41,906 nt of DNA from Aromatoleum toluolicum (GTDB taxonomy: Bacteria; Pseudomonadota; Gammaproteobacteria; Burkholderiales; Rhodocyclaceae): the NCBI RefSeq assembly GCF_012911005.2, contig NZ_WTVS01000051.1, forward strand, positions 1-41,906. The letters are read 5' to 3'. Made by a program: the position numbers and the translations under genes. Positions 17,137 through 26,044 of the stretch are shown here, one piece after another. The stretch's first letter is position 1; each line of letters opens with the position of its first letter. The notes under the pieces were generated by a model. It was not told where the DNA came from. It made no database searches and saw only the letters and a list, made by a program, of their open reading frames with translations.

Positions 17137-18744
17137 GTGCTGCTCGCCGACAAGCGCATCGAGCTGGACGCGCGCCCCGCATCGCGGCGGCTCGCGCCGG
17201 TCGAGGTCGTGATGATCGGCCACTGCCCGTCCTTCGACGGCAGCGCCGAGTGGAAGCGGCTCGCGCGCGACCTCGCGGTGCTCGCGGAGATCGCGGCGCT
17301 GGGCTTCACCGCCGAGGTCGAGCGCCTGCGCGCGCTCGACGAGGGCGAGGTGGAGGCGGAACCGGGCGACGGGGCGCTGTTCGCGCTGTACCGGCTGCCG
17401 ATCCCGATCCGCTCGCTGGGCTACTTCCAGGCGCTCTTCCCGCAGGCCTTCGACTTCGACGGCGCCTACCGCAGCGCGCTGGCCGGCCGCGCGGCCTGGC
17501 TGCCGGCGGCGGTGCAGGATTTCTTCGCCGGCGACGAGCACGGCCTCGGCGACACGCGCACGCTGTGGATCATCCGCGTGCCCGAATCCGACGGGGTGCG
17601 CGCCTTCCTGCCGCAGCCGAACGCAACGCTGATCGACCCTTCGGAACTGGGCGCCTTCGAGCGCGCACTGCTGATCGAGCGCGCAGGCATCCTCGCGCTG
17701 CCCGACCTCGAGCGCCTGCTGGTGCCGCGTGCGCTGCCCGACATCCCGCGCGTGCGGCTGGAAAACCCCGAGGCGGTGTTCCTGCCCTGCGGCACCGAGA
17801 TCGACGACACGCATCGCGAGCGCCGCCTTTCAGGCGAGATGCCCGCGGCGGAGGCGACGCTGGAGCCGATCGACATCGTGCCGCCGATCCTGCGCGCGCT
17901 CGCGCGCCTGCGCCCGGACATGCAGTGCCTGCTGACGCTGCCGCTGGACCAACGCCCGAAGGACGAGCTGCCGGCACCGTCGCGCGAGTTCCTCGACCAC
18001 ATCGCGCGCATCGCCGGCGAGGTAGGCAGCGAAGCCGGCGGCGGTGCGGCGGTGTCACCGCACGCCGAGCTCGCCGAGAAGCTGCGCCACCTGCAGCTGT
18101 TGTGGCCCTACCTGCGCAGCGAGGAGCACCCGCTCGCGTCGCCCTGCGGGCTGGTCGCCGGCATGCAGGTGCGCGTCTCGCAACGCCACGGCGTGTGGCG
18201 TTCGATCGCCGGTCGCCCGCTGCCCGGCGCGGCGCTGCCGTGGCCGCCGGTGACGCAGCAGCAGGCGACCGCGCTGCGCGAGGCGCCCGGCGTGACGGTG
18301 CTGCTGACGCGCGGGGGCAAGCTGCAGGTCGACGACGAGGCACTGTGCGCGCCCTGCCTGCCGGCCGCGGACCTGCGCCGCATGAGTGCCGCGCAGCGCG
18401 CGCAGGAGCACTGGCGCTCGGCCGAGGTGATGCGCTTCATGGGCTGGCTGCGGCGCGGGCTGCAGGCGCTGGGCGAGCAGCTGGTGTTCGACGCCGATCC
18501 GCGCGACCCGCGCCCGGAGCTGGCGCTGCGCGCCTTCTTCGACCGCCTGCACGAAGCCGGGGCGCTGCGCGGCACGCGGCCCGAGAGCGCGTACCGCATC
18601 CGCGAGATTCCGTCAGCCGAATCGACGATCGCGTTCGAGATCGAGATCGCGCCGGCCTACCCGATCGACCGCCTGCGCCTGACCTTCCTGCACGACCGCC
18701 ACGTCGCCGTGACGGAAACCCGCATCGAGGCCGGCGATGGCTGA
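17137..18744 (+). CDS. divergent sheath-like protein of the CIS
   Basis: This 535-residue protein lies between two tube genes. GTG 17137 is preceded by GGAG. Residues about 427-490 align by eye with the sheath C-terminal core at 622-688 of the sheath: RFMGWLRRGLQALGEQLVFD and GALRGTRPESAYRIRE resemble RRYFLYLERSIEKSTQWAVFE and RLLGGTPKEAYFVRCD. The N-terminal half (IGHCPSFDGSAEWKRLARD...) does not resemble a sheath N-terminus. It could be a sheath initiator or baseplate-proximal sheath, as Afp4 is thought to be, or a cap adaptor. The homology claim rests on this manual alignment. Confidence 0.6.
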   Translation: MLLADKRIELDARPASRRLAPVEVVMIGHCPSFDGSAEWKRLARDLAVLAEIAALGFTAEVERLRALDEGEVEAEPGDGALFALYRLPIPIRSLGYFQALFPQAFDFDGAYRSALAGRAAWLPAAVQDFFAGDEHGLGDTRTLWIIRVPESDGVRAFLPQPNATLIDPSELGAFERALLIERAGILALPDLERLLVPRALPDIPRVRLENPEAVFLPCGTEIDDTHRERRLSGEMPAAEATLEPIDIVPPILRALARLRPDMQCLLTLPLDQRPKDELPAPSREFLDHIARIAGEVGSEAGGGAAVSPHAELAEKLRHLQLLWPYLRSEEHPLASPCGLVAGMQVRVSQRHGVWRSIAGRPLPGAALPWPPVTQQQATALREAPGVTVLLTRGGKLQVDDEALCAPCLPAADLRRMSAAQRAQEHWRSAEVMRFMGWLRRGLQALGEQLVFDADPRDPRPELALRAFFDRLHEAGALRGTRPESAYRIREIPSAESTIAFEIEIAPAYPIDRLRLTFLHDRHVAVTETRIEAGDG

Positions 18745-19201
18745 CGCGCCGCGCGAATTCATCCCCTTCCGCTTCCGCGTCGCGCTGTACGACGGCGAGG
18801 GCGGCAACCTGCTGTGCCGCGGCGCCTTCAGCGAGGTGTCGGGCCTGGAGGCGACGATGGCGCCCAAGGCGCTCAAGGAAGGCGGGCGCAACTGGGGCGA
18901 GGTGCAGCTCGCGGGCCCGACGACCTTCGCACCCATCATCCTCAAGCGCGGCATCACCGAGCTCGCGGACCTGTGGAGCTGGTTCGACATGAGCACGCGC
19001 CAGTCGAACTACGCGCTGCGCATGAGCGGCACGATCGACGTGTACCACCCCGAGAATCCGGACAAGCCGCTGCTGCGCTGGCGCATCACCAACGCGCTGC
19101 CGACCAAGTTCAAGGGGCCGGACCTGTCCTCGACTGCCAGCCAGGTCGCGATCGAGGAGCTGCAGCTGGTGCATGAAGGCCTGGAACTCGAGCGCGGTTG
19201 A
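18737..19201 (+). CDS. second tube protein (Afp5-like tube initiator)
   Basis: This 154-residue paralogue of the tube protein has FRFRVALYDGEGG, AFSEVSGLEATMAPKALKEGG, ILKRGITELADLWSWFD and VAIEELQLVHEGLELE. Its divergence from the main tube and its place just before the adaptor, hub and spike genes match Afp5/Pvc5, which joins the tube to the spike. Its start overlaps the preceding stop by eight bases, suggesting translational coupling. Confidence 0.88.
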   Translation: MADAPREFIPFRFRVALYDGEGGNLLCRGAFSEVSGLEATMAPKALKEGGRNWGEVQLAGPTTFAPIILKRGITELADLWSWFDMSTRQSNYALRMSGTIDVYHPENPDKPLLRWRITNALPTKFKGPDLSSTASQVAIEELQLVHEGLELERG

Positions 19202-19212
19202 GGGAGAAGACG

Positions 19213-19932
19213 ATGCCCGCCATGCAGATCGCCCGCGCCAAGCTGATCCCGATGAACGGGGATCAGGTCGAGACCGACGAGTCGAAGCACATCGACGTGC
19301 AGTTCAACCCCGCGACGCTGCGTGTGACGCTGTCGAACACGCTGAAGGCCGACAACAAGGGCGGCAGCGGCGGCAGCGGCGCGGCCGCGCAGTACGTCGA
19401 CAAGAGCGAATCGACGCTCGCGGTGGAGCTGGTGTTCGACACCAGCATCGCCGCGACGCTCGGCTCGGACAGCCGCGAGGACCGCGAGACGCTCAGTGCG
19501 AACACCGACGTGCGCACGCTGACGAAGCGCATCGCCGAAGCCTTCATGAAGCCGCAGGACGCTGAGTCGAAGAAGCCCAAGGCGCCCAAGCGCTGCCGCT
19601 TCCAGTGGGGCAGCTTCCAGTTCACCGGGATGCTGTCGAGCTACTCGGAGACGCTGGACTTCTTCGCGCCGGAAGGCATCCCGCTGCGCGCGACCCTCGC
19701 CTTGACCTTCAAGGAGGACCGCTACCAGTTCGCGCTGGATCCCTCGGTGCAGGCGGCCGAGCGCGCGCGCCCGAGCTTCGCGCCCGGCGGCGACGGCCAG
19801 GATGCCGCCAGCGCCGCGCAGGCGGCCGGGCAGAACCCGCGCGACTGGCGCGGCGTCGCCGACGCGAACCGCCTCGACAACCCGCGCTTCACCGTGCTCG
19901 GCACGCTGCTGATTCCCACCGGAGGCCGCTGA
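19213..19932 (+). CDS. CIS tube/baseplate adaptor (Afp7-like) with reduced LysM end
   Basis: This 239-residue protein carries the N-terminal domain of Afp7-type proteins: IDVQFNPATLRVTLSNTLK, STLAVELVFDTS, RCRFQWGSFQFTGMLSSYSETLDFF and RATLALTFKED. The C-terminal DWRGVADANRLDNPR and TLLIP resemble only the last part of a LysM module, so the LysM is short or partly lost. In related systems this protein holds the tube, hub and baseplate together. ATG 19213 follows AGGGAGAAG; an in-frame TTG at 19198 is less likely. The stop overlaps the next start by one base. Confidence 0.83.
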   Translation: MPAMQIARAKLIPMNGDQVETDESKHIDVQFNPATLRVTLSNTLKADNKGGSGGSGAAAQYVDKSESTLAVELVFDTSIAATLGSDSREDRETLSANTDVRTLTKRIAEAFMKPQDAESKKPKAPKRCRFQWGSFQFTGMLSSYSETLDFFAPEGIPLRATLALTFKEDRYQFALDPSVQAAERARPSFAPGGDGQDAASAAQAAGQNPRDWRGVADANRLDNPRFTVLGTLLIPTGGR

Positions 19933-20096
19933 TGCCCATCGTGATCGACGAACTCGTCGCCGAAGTCCAGCCCGAGCCGAACCCGGCGCAGACCGCCGGC
20001 GCCGAGCCGCGCCCGCCCGAAGGCCGGCCCGGCGAGACGCTCCTCGATCTGCTGACCGTGACCCGCGAGCGGGAGGCGCGCCTTGCCATCGACTAG
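19932..20096 (+). CDS. small CIS protein, DUF5908-like
   Basis: This 54-residue protein begins MPIVIDELVAEV, the pattern of DUF5908 proteins found in the same place in other eCIS loci. The rest is Pro/Glu-rich, then a short helix (TLLDLLTVTREREARLA). Its ATG shares one base with the previous TGA, and the hub gene starts inside its last codons, so all three are coupled. The function is unknown; it may be a hub-associated structural or assembly peptide. Confidence 0.72.
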   Translation: MPIVIDELVAEVQPEPNPAQTAGAEPRPPEGRPGETLLDLLTVTREREARLAID

Positions 20097-21132
20097 CGCG
20101 CCCATCGTCAGCGCCCGTCCGCGCGTGCGCGTGGATGGCAGCGACCGTCCCGCGCTGGGCGAGGCGGCGGCCGCGCTGTCGGTGCATCTGCCGGCGAGCG
20201 GCATGGCGAGCGCGGAACTGCGCGTCGTCAATTGGGCGCCCGGCGGTAGCGGCACGCCGGACTTCGCCTTCCAGGACGTGCGCCTGGGCAGCCGCATCGA
20301 ATTCCTGCTCGGCGAGACGGCCGACAGCGCGGTGTTCTCCGGCGACATTACCGCCTTCGAGGAACGCTACGGCGACGGCGCGCCGCAGCTCGTGATCCTC
20401 GCCGAGGACCCGCTGCACAAGCTCGCCCGCAGCCGCGCGAGCCGGGTGTTCGAGAACAAGGGGCTGGCCGACGTCGTGCGCGAGATCGCGAGCGACGCGG
20501 GCCTGCAGGCCGACGTCAGCGTCGCTGCCGGCAGCGCGGACTGGCTGCAGCACAACGAGAGCCATCTCGCCTTCCTGCTGCGCGTGCTCGGTCCCCACGA
20601 CATCCCGCTGCGCATGCAGGGTGGGCGGCTGCGCGCGCGCCCCGAGGAGACGGACGCCAACCCGGTGCGCCTCGACTCCGGCGCCAACGCGCAGCGCATC
20701 CGCATCATCGCCGACCTCAACCGCCAGCCGCGCGAGGTGCTCGCGGACGGCTACAACCTCGCCTCCGATGCCGCCGCGAGCGGCAGCAGCTCGTCGCTCA
20801 AACCCGCGCCGGGCGGGCGCACGGCGGCGGCGACGCTCGCGGAACTCGGCTGGGACGGCCGCTCGCCGCGCCCGCATCCCTTCCCGCGCACGCAGGCGGA
20901 AGCCGAATCGCTCGCGCAGGGGGCCTTCCGCCGCGACGCGCAGCGCTTCCTGCACGGCGAGATCGTGTGCACCGGCACGCCCGAGCTGGGCGTCGGGCGC
21001 GAGGTCGAGCTCGCCGGGGTGTCGCCGCGGCTCGCCGGGCGCTACCGCATCGCCGACTGCTGGCATCACTTCGACAACGCGCAGGGCCTGTCGACCCGGC
21101 TGCGCGTCGAGCGTCCGGACTGGAACCCATGA
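20083..21132 (+). CDS. baseplate hub protein, gp27/GpD-like (N-terminal half of Afp8)
   Basis: This 349-residue protein has the fold signature of the phage late control D/gp27 family: PRVRVDG, tandem beta-barrel segments with VFSGDITAFEERYGDGAPQLVILAEDPLHKL-type sequence, DVVREIASDAGL, HNESHLAFLLRVLGPHDIPLRM and the closing RYRIADCWHHFD. It forms the trimeric hub that receives the spike. The start is TTG at 20083 with GGGAGG seven bases upstream. The stop overlaps the spike gene by four bases. In Afp8 and VgrG, hub and spike are one protein; here they are separate. Confidence 0.87.
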   Translation: MPSTSAPIVSARPRVRVDGSDRPALGEAAAALSVHLPASGMASAELRVVNWAPGGSGTPDFAFQDVRLGSRIEFLLGETADSAVFSGDITAFEERYGDGAPQLVILAEDPLHKLARSRASRVFENKGLADVVREIASDAGLQADVSVAAGSADWLQHNESHLAFLLRVLGPHDIPLRMQGGRLRARPEETDANPVRLDSGANAQRIRIIADLNRQPREVLADGYNLASDAAASGSSSSLKPAPGGRTAAATLAELGWDGRSPRPHPFPRTQAEAESLAQGAFRRDAQRFLHGEIVCTGTPELGVGREVELAGVSPRLAGRYRIADCWHHFDNAQGLSTRLRVERPDWNP

Positions 21133-21770
21133 GCGGACGCCACAGCCCCGGCCCCCTTCAGGATCTGCATCTGGGCGTCGTGCTCGACAACGCCGACCCG
21201 GACAACCGTGGCCGCGTGAAACTGCGCCTGCCGGCGACCGGGCTGGAGGTGTGGGCCGCGGTGATGGTGCCCAGCGCCGGCAGCGGTTACGGCGTGAGCC
21301 TGCTGCCGCGCCTGAACGAACAGGTCGTCGTCGCCTTCATCAGCCCCGACCTTCCGATCGTGCTCGGGGCGGTGTGGAGCGGCGGCAGCAGCCAGCCGGC
21401 GGACGGGCGCCCGGTCGAGGAGCGCTACTTCGTGCAGAGCCCGGCCGGCATCAAGGTGCTGCTCGACGACCAGGAACCCAAGGTGAAGATCGAGACGCCC
21501 GCAGGCAACCATCTGACGATCACCGACCAGGGCGGCGGCAAGGTCACGGTCGAGCAGGGCGGCGAGAAGGTCGAGATGTCGCCCGGCAACATCAAGATCA
21601 CGTGTTCCGGCATCGTCAAGATCGAGGCAGCGCAGGTGACGGTGTCGGCCGGCATGGTGAAGGTCGATGCCGGCATGAGCAAGTTTTCCGGCGTCGTGCA
21701 GTGCGACACCCTGATCAGCAATTCGGTCGTGTCGGCGAGCTACACGCCCGGGGCGGGAAACATATGGTGA
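21129..21770 (+). CDS. central spike protein, gp5-like OB fold with beta-helix
   Basis: This 213-residue protein has a phage baseplate V-type OB fold at about residues 12-85 (LGVVLDNADPDNRGRVKLRL, VMVPSAGSGYG, LPRLNEQVVVAFI, PIVLGAVW). It then has a repetitive beta-strand region at about 100-190 (GNHLTITDQGGGKVTVEQGG, VKIEAAQVTVSAGMVKVDAG), typical of the triple-stranded beta-helix spike. It should be the membrane-piercing tip sitting on the hub. No lysozyme domain is present. The next gene starts inside its last codons. Confidence 0.88.
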   Translation: MSGRHSPGPLQDLHLGVVLDNADPDNRGRVKLRLPATGLEVWAAVMVPSAGSGYGVSLLPRLNEQVVVAFISPDLPIVLGAVWSGGSSQPADGRPVEERYFVQSPAGIKVLLDDQEPKVKIETPAGNHLTITDQGGGKVTVEQGGEKVEMSPGNIKITCSGIVKIEAAQVTVSAGMVKVDAGMSKFSGVVQCDTLISNSVVSASYTPGAGNIW

Positions 21771-23416
21771 CGACGGAATCCGCCCTGCTCGCCGAACGGC
21801 CGATGCGCGCGCCGAAGTCCGTCGGCGCCGCACTCGCGCACCAGCCGCGCGTCACCGCGCCCTTCTTCGCCGGCGAGGGCGACGGGCTGACGCTGCATCG
21901 CTACTTCGACGAGGACTTCGTCGCGCGCTTCCTCAACGACGCGCACGCCGGCCGCCTCAGCGGCACCGCCGCGCAGGCGTGGTACCGCGCGGACCGCTTC
22001 GGCCGCTTCAAGGACGAGCCGACGCTGCGCCTGCCGATGCACCGCAGCTTCTACCTCGTGTGCGGCGAGGTGCAGTGCGTGGCGCCCGGCGCGCCCGCGT
22101 TCGACCCGAAGAAGATCCTCTCGGCTGGCATGGTCGTGCGCCGCGTGCCCGCCGACGGCACGCCGCAGCGCTGGATGATCGCCGACGGCCAGCCGCTCGG
22201 CTGGCGCAGCGGCGAGATCCCCGAGCACGACCCCGACGACGTGCGGCGGCTGACCGCACGCGGGCTGCTGCCGGCGCGCTTCCCCGAACCGCCCTATTCG
22301 GGCGAGGAGGTCGCGCCGCTGCACCCGCTGCTCGTGCGCCGCCGCGATGCGCGCGGGATCGAACGCAGCCACACGCTGCTGTGGGGCTATCTGCCGCTGG
22401 GCGGCAGCGCGCGCGAAGCCGCCGACGCGCCGTTGCCGCAGGCGAACGGCACCGAGGTGCCGGACTTCGGCCTCGAACAGGCGTGGCCGCTCGGCACGCG
22501 CGGCGCGAAGGCGTGGAATGACGCCGACGGCCTGGTCGTCGCGAACGGCATCGCGACGCTCGGCTTCATCGAGCTGCTGCAGGCCCTGGTCGCGCAGTTC
22601 CGGGTCGATGATGCGGGCGACCCGGACAGCGCGGGGCTGCGCACGCTGCTCGGCCAGATCCGCTTCCACGCGCTGGAGTGGCGCATCGTCGATGGCGGGG
22701 AGTTGCCGCAGCTCGTGCCGGTGTCCGGCGAGACGGTGCTCGCCTGGCTCGATCGCAGCGCACCCGCGCTCGTCGAGCTTTTCGCGCGCATCGTGCGCCG
22801 CGAGGCGATTGCGGGCGCGGTCGCCCTGCCCGATGGTTTCGGCGGCACGCGCAACGACCGCTTGTTCATCAGCGAGCAGCAGGCCGCCGACCTGCGCAGC
22901 CTCGTCGCGCTGCGCATGGCGCGGGCGCAGGTGCGCTTCGACGACGGCCTGCCGCTGCCGCGCTACAGCCAGACCGACGGCGACCGCTTCATCGCCGTGC
23001 CTTTCGTGCGCTGGCAGGACGACTGCGGCTGCGAGCGCGTCACCTGGGGGCCGGCGAGCCGCGTGTTCCGCGTCGCCTCGCCGCTGGACCCGGACGCGCA
23101 GCGCCCGACCACCGTGATCCTGCCCTCGCTCGACGACCTCAAGCGCGGGCTGCCGCGCGGCGTCGCGATGCTCGCGCCGAAGTCGCTCGCGGACGTCCTG
23201 CGCAAGATCAGCCCCGGCATCGACATGAAGGGCGACGGGCCGGGCAACAACTGCGGTTCGTGCTGGAGCTTCAGCTTCAGCCTGCCCGCGATCACGCTGT
23301 GCGCGATGCTGATGCTGATGGTCGTGATCAACATGCTCAACCTCTTCCTCGGCTGGCTGCCGTGGGTCTTCCTCGCGCTGCCGCGGCTGTGCCTGAAGGC
23401 GCTGAAGGGGAAATGA
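21764..23416 (+). CDS. CIS protein of unknown function with C-terminal hydrophobic hairpin
   Basis: This 550-residue protein sits where Afp encodes its PAAR tip. ATG 21764 overlaps the spike gene by seven bases. Most of it is a soluble, Arg/Asp-rich domain I do not recognise. It contains EVQCVAPGAPAFDPKKILSA and ends near VILPSLDDLKRGLPRGVAML. Residues about 497-500 form a CxxC, followed at about 505-545 by two very hydrophobic stretches (ITLCAMLMLMVVINMLNLFL and WLPWVFLALP) and a basic end KALKGK. That tail should enter a membrane or be hidden until firing. Anchor, pore-forming cargo and spike-associated chaperone are all possible. Confidence 0.7.
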   Translation: MVTTESALLAERPMRAPKSVGAALAHQPRVTAPFFAGEGDGLTLHRYFDEDFVARFLNDAHAGRLSGTAAQAWYRADRFGRFKDEPTLRLPMHRSFYLVCGEVQCVAPGAPAFDPKKILSAGMVVRRVPADGTPQRWMIADGQPLGWRSGEIPEHDPDDVRRLTARGLLPARFPEPPYSGEEVAPLHPLLVRRRDARGIERSHTLLWGYLPLGGSAREAADAPLPQANGTEVPDFGLEQAWPLGTRGAKAWNDADGLVVANGIATLGFIELLQALVAQFRVDDAGDPDSAGLRTLLGQIRFHALEWRIVDGGELPQLVPVSGETVLAWLDRSAPALVELFARIVRREAIAGAVALPDGFGGTRNDRLFISEQQAADLRSLVALRMARAQVRFDDGLPLPRYSQTDGDRFIAVPFVRWQDDCGCERVTWGPASRVFRVASPLDPDAQRPTTVILPSLDDLKRGLPRGVAMLAPKSLADVLRKISPGIDMKGDGPGNNCGSCWSFSFSLPAITLCAMLMLMVVINMLNLFLGWLPWVFLALPRLCLKALKGK

Positions 23417-23432
23417 GGGACATGGGAGACAG

Positions 23433-23828
23433 ATGACGATGCCGACGCCGGAATCCCTGCTGATGAGCTTTCCGCTGCTCGCCGGCCTCGCCGACGACTG
23501 CCGCCCGCAGTGGCGGCGCGGCAACCCGAGCGTGCGCGAGGTGATGCTCAACATCCTGCTGACCCGCCCCGGCGAGCGCCTGATGCGCCCCGAGTTCGGC
23601 GCCGGCATCCGCAACTTCATCCATCACCCCAACAACGAGACCACGCGCGCACTGATCGCCGACGCCGCGCTGCGCGCGCTGACGCGCTGGGAACCGCGCG
23701 TGACGATCGAGGAGGTGCGCGTCACGCCCGACCGCGAACGCCTGTCGCACGTGAATCTCGAGGTGCGCTACCGGCTGCTCGCCGATGGCGGCCGGGAGAC
23801 GCTCGAACTCGCACTGGACCTCGGCTGA
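23433..23828 (+). CDS. baseplate wedge protein, gp25/GpW-like (Afp9)
   Basis: This 131-residue protein matches gp25: VREVMLNILLTRPGERLMRPEFGAGI and the hallmark RWEPRV with ITIEEV-type strand after it. gp25 proteins are the core of the baseplate wedge and nucleate the sheath. ATG 23433 or the in-frame ATG 23439 could start; GGGAG lies just upstream. It precedes the baseplate J gene by 13 bases, as in other contractile systems. Confidence 0.93.
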   Translation: MTMPTPESLLMSFPLLAGLADDCRPQWRRGNPSVREVMLNILLTRPGERLMRPEFGAGIRNFIHHPNNETTRALIADAALRALTRWEPRVTIEEVRVTPDRERLSHVNLEVRYRLLADGGRETLELALDLG

Positions 23829-23841
23829 GGGAAACATCAAC

Positions 23842-26043
23842 ATGGCGCTGCCCAACCTGCCTTTCAGTCAATTCCCCGTCCCCGACCTCGACGACCGCCG
23901 CTTCGACGAGCTGGTCGCCGAGCTGCAGGCGCGCCTCGCGCGCCACGTGCCGGAGATGGCGCCGCTCGCGCCGGGCGACCCGGTGCATGCGCTGGTCGAT
24001 CTCTTCGCGTGGCTCACCGAGACCGTCATCTATCGCGCGAACCAGATCCCGGAACGCCAGCGCCTCGCCTTCCTGAACCTGCTGCAGATTCCGCTGCGCC
24101 CGGCGCGGCCCGCGGCCGGCATCGTCAGCATCGACGCGAGCGGACGTGCATTGCCGCCGCTGATCGCGACCGAATCGCTGCTCAAGGCCGGCACGACGAG
24201 CTTCAGCACCGTCGGCGAAGTCCAGCCGACGCCGCTCGCGCTGCGCGTCGTCGTCAAGCGCACGCTCGACGAGGCCGCACTCGCCGCCGAAGGCATCAGC
24301 CTCGAGCAGCTGCGCGCACAGTATGGCGTCGAACCGGCCGCCTTCCGCCCGCTGACGCTGGTGCCCGGCCACGACGCGCTCACCGCCGCCGGCACGCGCG
24401 ACGGCGCCTTCCACCTCGCGATCTGCCTCGCCAAGCCCGCCTTCGTCGCACAGGCGGAGCTCATGCGCCGCGAGCTCGCCGGTATCGTGCTGAACGTCGG
24501 CCTCGCACCGCTCACCGAGCTCGAAGGCCGGCTCGCGACGGGGCTGCGCCCGCGCAAGCTCGCGTGGGAGCTCGCGTGGTGGCCCGACCCCGAGGACGCG
24601 CCACAGAACGTGCAGTACCTGCCGCTCGAAGTCGTCGCCGACAGCTCGGCCGGCGGGCGCAAGACCGGCGTCGCGCGCCTGCGCCTGCCGCGCAACGCCG
24701 ACATGCTGCGCGCGACCGCCGCGCTCGACCCGCAGTTCGCCGGCCTCGGCGACACGCCGCCCGAGGCGCCCGCGGACCTGCGCCCCGGCCAGCTGCTCTT
24801 CTGGCTGCGCCTGTCGTGCGCCGACGAGCCGAACCTGACGCTGGGCTACATCGGCGTGAACGCCGTCGACGTGAGCGGCCAGGGCATTGCGCGCGACATC
24901 GTGCTCGGCGCCGGCACCGGCCGCCCGGACCAGAGTTTCGAGCTGCCACATGCCGACGTCGACGCGGCGAGCGTCGAGGTCGATGTCGAGCACCTGCGCC
25001 ACTTCCAGCCCTGGACCCGGGTCGCGCATTTCGCCGGCAGCGGGCCGGACGACACGGTCTTCGTCGTCGACGCGGCAAGCGGCAGCGTGCGCTTCGGCGA
25101 CGGCATCCGCGGCAAGCGCCCGCCCGCCAACGCCCGCATTCGCGCGGCCTTCTATCGCCACGGCGGCGGTAGCCGGGGCAACCTGCCGCCCGACAGCATC
25201 AAGGAGATCCACGGCAACAGCGCCCGCCTCGCGCTGCGCCACGAATGGCCGACGCGCGGCGGCGTCGACGCCGAGACGCTGGACGAGGCCGAGCGCCGCA
25301 TCCCGGCCTTCCTCAGCCACCGCGACCGCGCGGTCACCGCCGAGGACTTCGGTGTGCTCGCACGCGACAACCCGGTCAACCCGGTCGCGCGCGCCGAAGC
25401 CGTCGCGGGCTTCTTCCCCGGCGCGAGCCTCACCGCGGTGCGCCGCAACATCCCCGGCGTCGTCGCGGTGTTCGTGATGCCGCCTGCGCCACAGGCGCTC
25501 GCCGCCGCGCCGCGCCCGAACGCGGGCCTGCTCGCCGACGTGCATGACTACCTCGCGGCGCGCTGCATGCTGGGCACCGAGCTTTACGTGCTGTCGCCGC
25601 AGTTCGTGCCGGTCGCCGTCGCGGCGTCGCTCGAAGTCGTCGATCCGGCGACCGAGCAGCAGGTCCATGCCGAGGTCGAGCGGGCGCTCTTGCGCTACCT
25701 GTGGGCACTGCCGCCGGGCGGGCCGCGCGGCGCCGGCTGGCCGCGCGGCAAGGCGGTCGAGATCAACGAACTGCGCACGCAGGCAGGCCGCGTCGAGGGC
25801 GTCGAGGCGGTCAACGCGCTGCGCCTCTTCTACCAGGACCAGCAGCAGAACCCGCCGCTGTGGCTGGAACTCACCGGCGCGCAGGCGCTGCCGCTGCTGG
25901 ACTTCCAGCTGCCGGAGCTGATGGCGGTCGCGATCCGCCCGGGCGAGGACCGCCCCGCGCCGCCGCGTGGCTTCGGGCCAGGCCGTCCGACCGAAGACGG
26001 CCCGCGCGCCGTGCCCGTCCCCGTGATCCCCGACCTGTGCTGA
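23842..26043 (+). CDS. baseplate J-like wedge protein (Afp11-like)
   Basis: This 733-residue protein is the gp6/baseplate J-type wedge. Features are GDPVHALVDLFAWLTETVIYRANQIPERQRLAFLNLL near the N-terminus, VRFGDGIRGKRPPANARIRAAFYRHGGGSRGN in the middle, TAEDFGVLARDNPVNPVARAEAV, and a C-terminal VLSPQFVPVAVAASLEVV with KAVEINELRTQAGRVEGVEAV. Six copies with the Afp12-like protein build the baseplate ring. ATG 23842 after GAGGGAAAC was chosen over an upstream in-frame codon inside the gp25 gene. The TGA is one base before the next start. Confidence 0.92.
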   Translation: MALPNLPFSQFPVPDLDDRRFDELVAELQARLARHVPEMAPLAPGDPVHALVDLFAWLTETVIYRANQIPERQRLAFLNLLQIPLRPARPAAGIVSIDASGRALPPLIATESLLKAGTTSFSTVGEVQPTPLALRVVVKRTLDEAALAAEGISLEQLRAQYGVEPAAFRPLTLVPGHDALTAAGTRDGAFHLAICLAKPAFVAQAELMRRELAGIVLNVGLAPLTELEGRLATGLRPRKLAWELAWWPDPEDAPQNVQYLPLEVVADSSAGGRKTGVARLRLPRNADMLRATAALDPQFAGLGDTPPEAPADLRPGQLLFWLRLSCADEPNLTLGYIGVNAVDVSGQGIARDIVLGAGTGRPDQSFELPHADVDAASVEVDVEHLRHFQPWTRVAHFAGSGPDDTVFVVDAASGSVRFGDGIRGKRPPANARIRAAFYRHGGGSRGNLPPDSIKEIHGNSARLALRHEWPTRGGVDAETLDEAERRIPAFLSHRDRAVTAEDFGVLARDNPVNPVARAEAVAGFFPGASLTAVRRNIPGVVAVFVMPPAPQALAAAPRPNAGLLADVHDYLAARCMLGTELYVLSPQFVPVAVAASLEVVDPATEQQVHAEVERALLRYLWALPPGGPRGAGWPRGKAVEINELRTQAGRVEGVEAVNALRLFYQDQQQNPPLWLELTGAQALPLLDFQLPELMAVAIRPGEDRPAPPRGFGPGRPTEDGPRAVPVPVIPDLC

Positions 26044-26044
26044 C

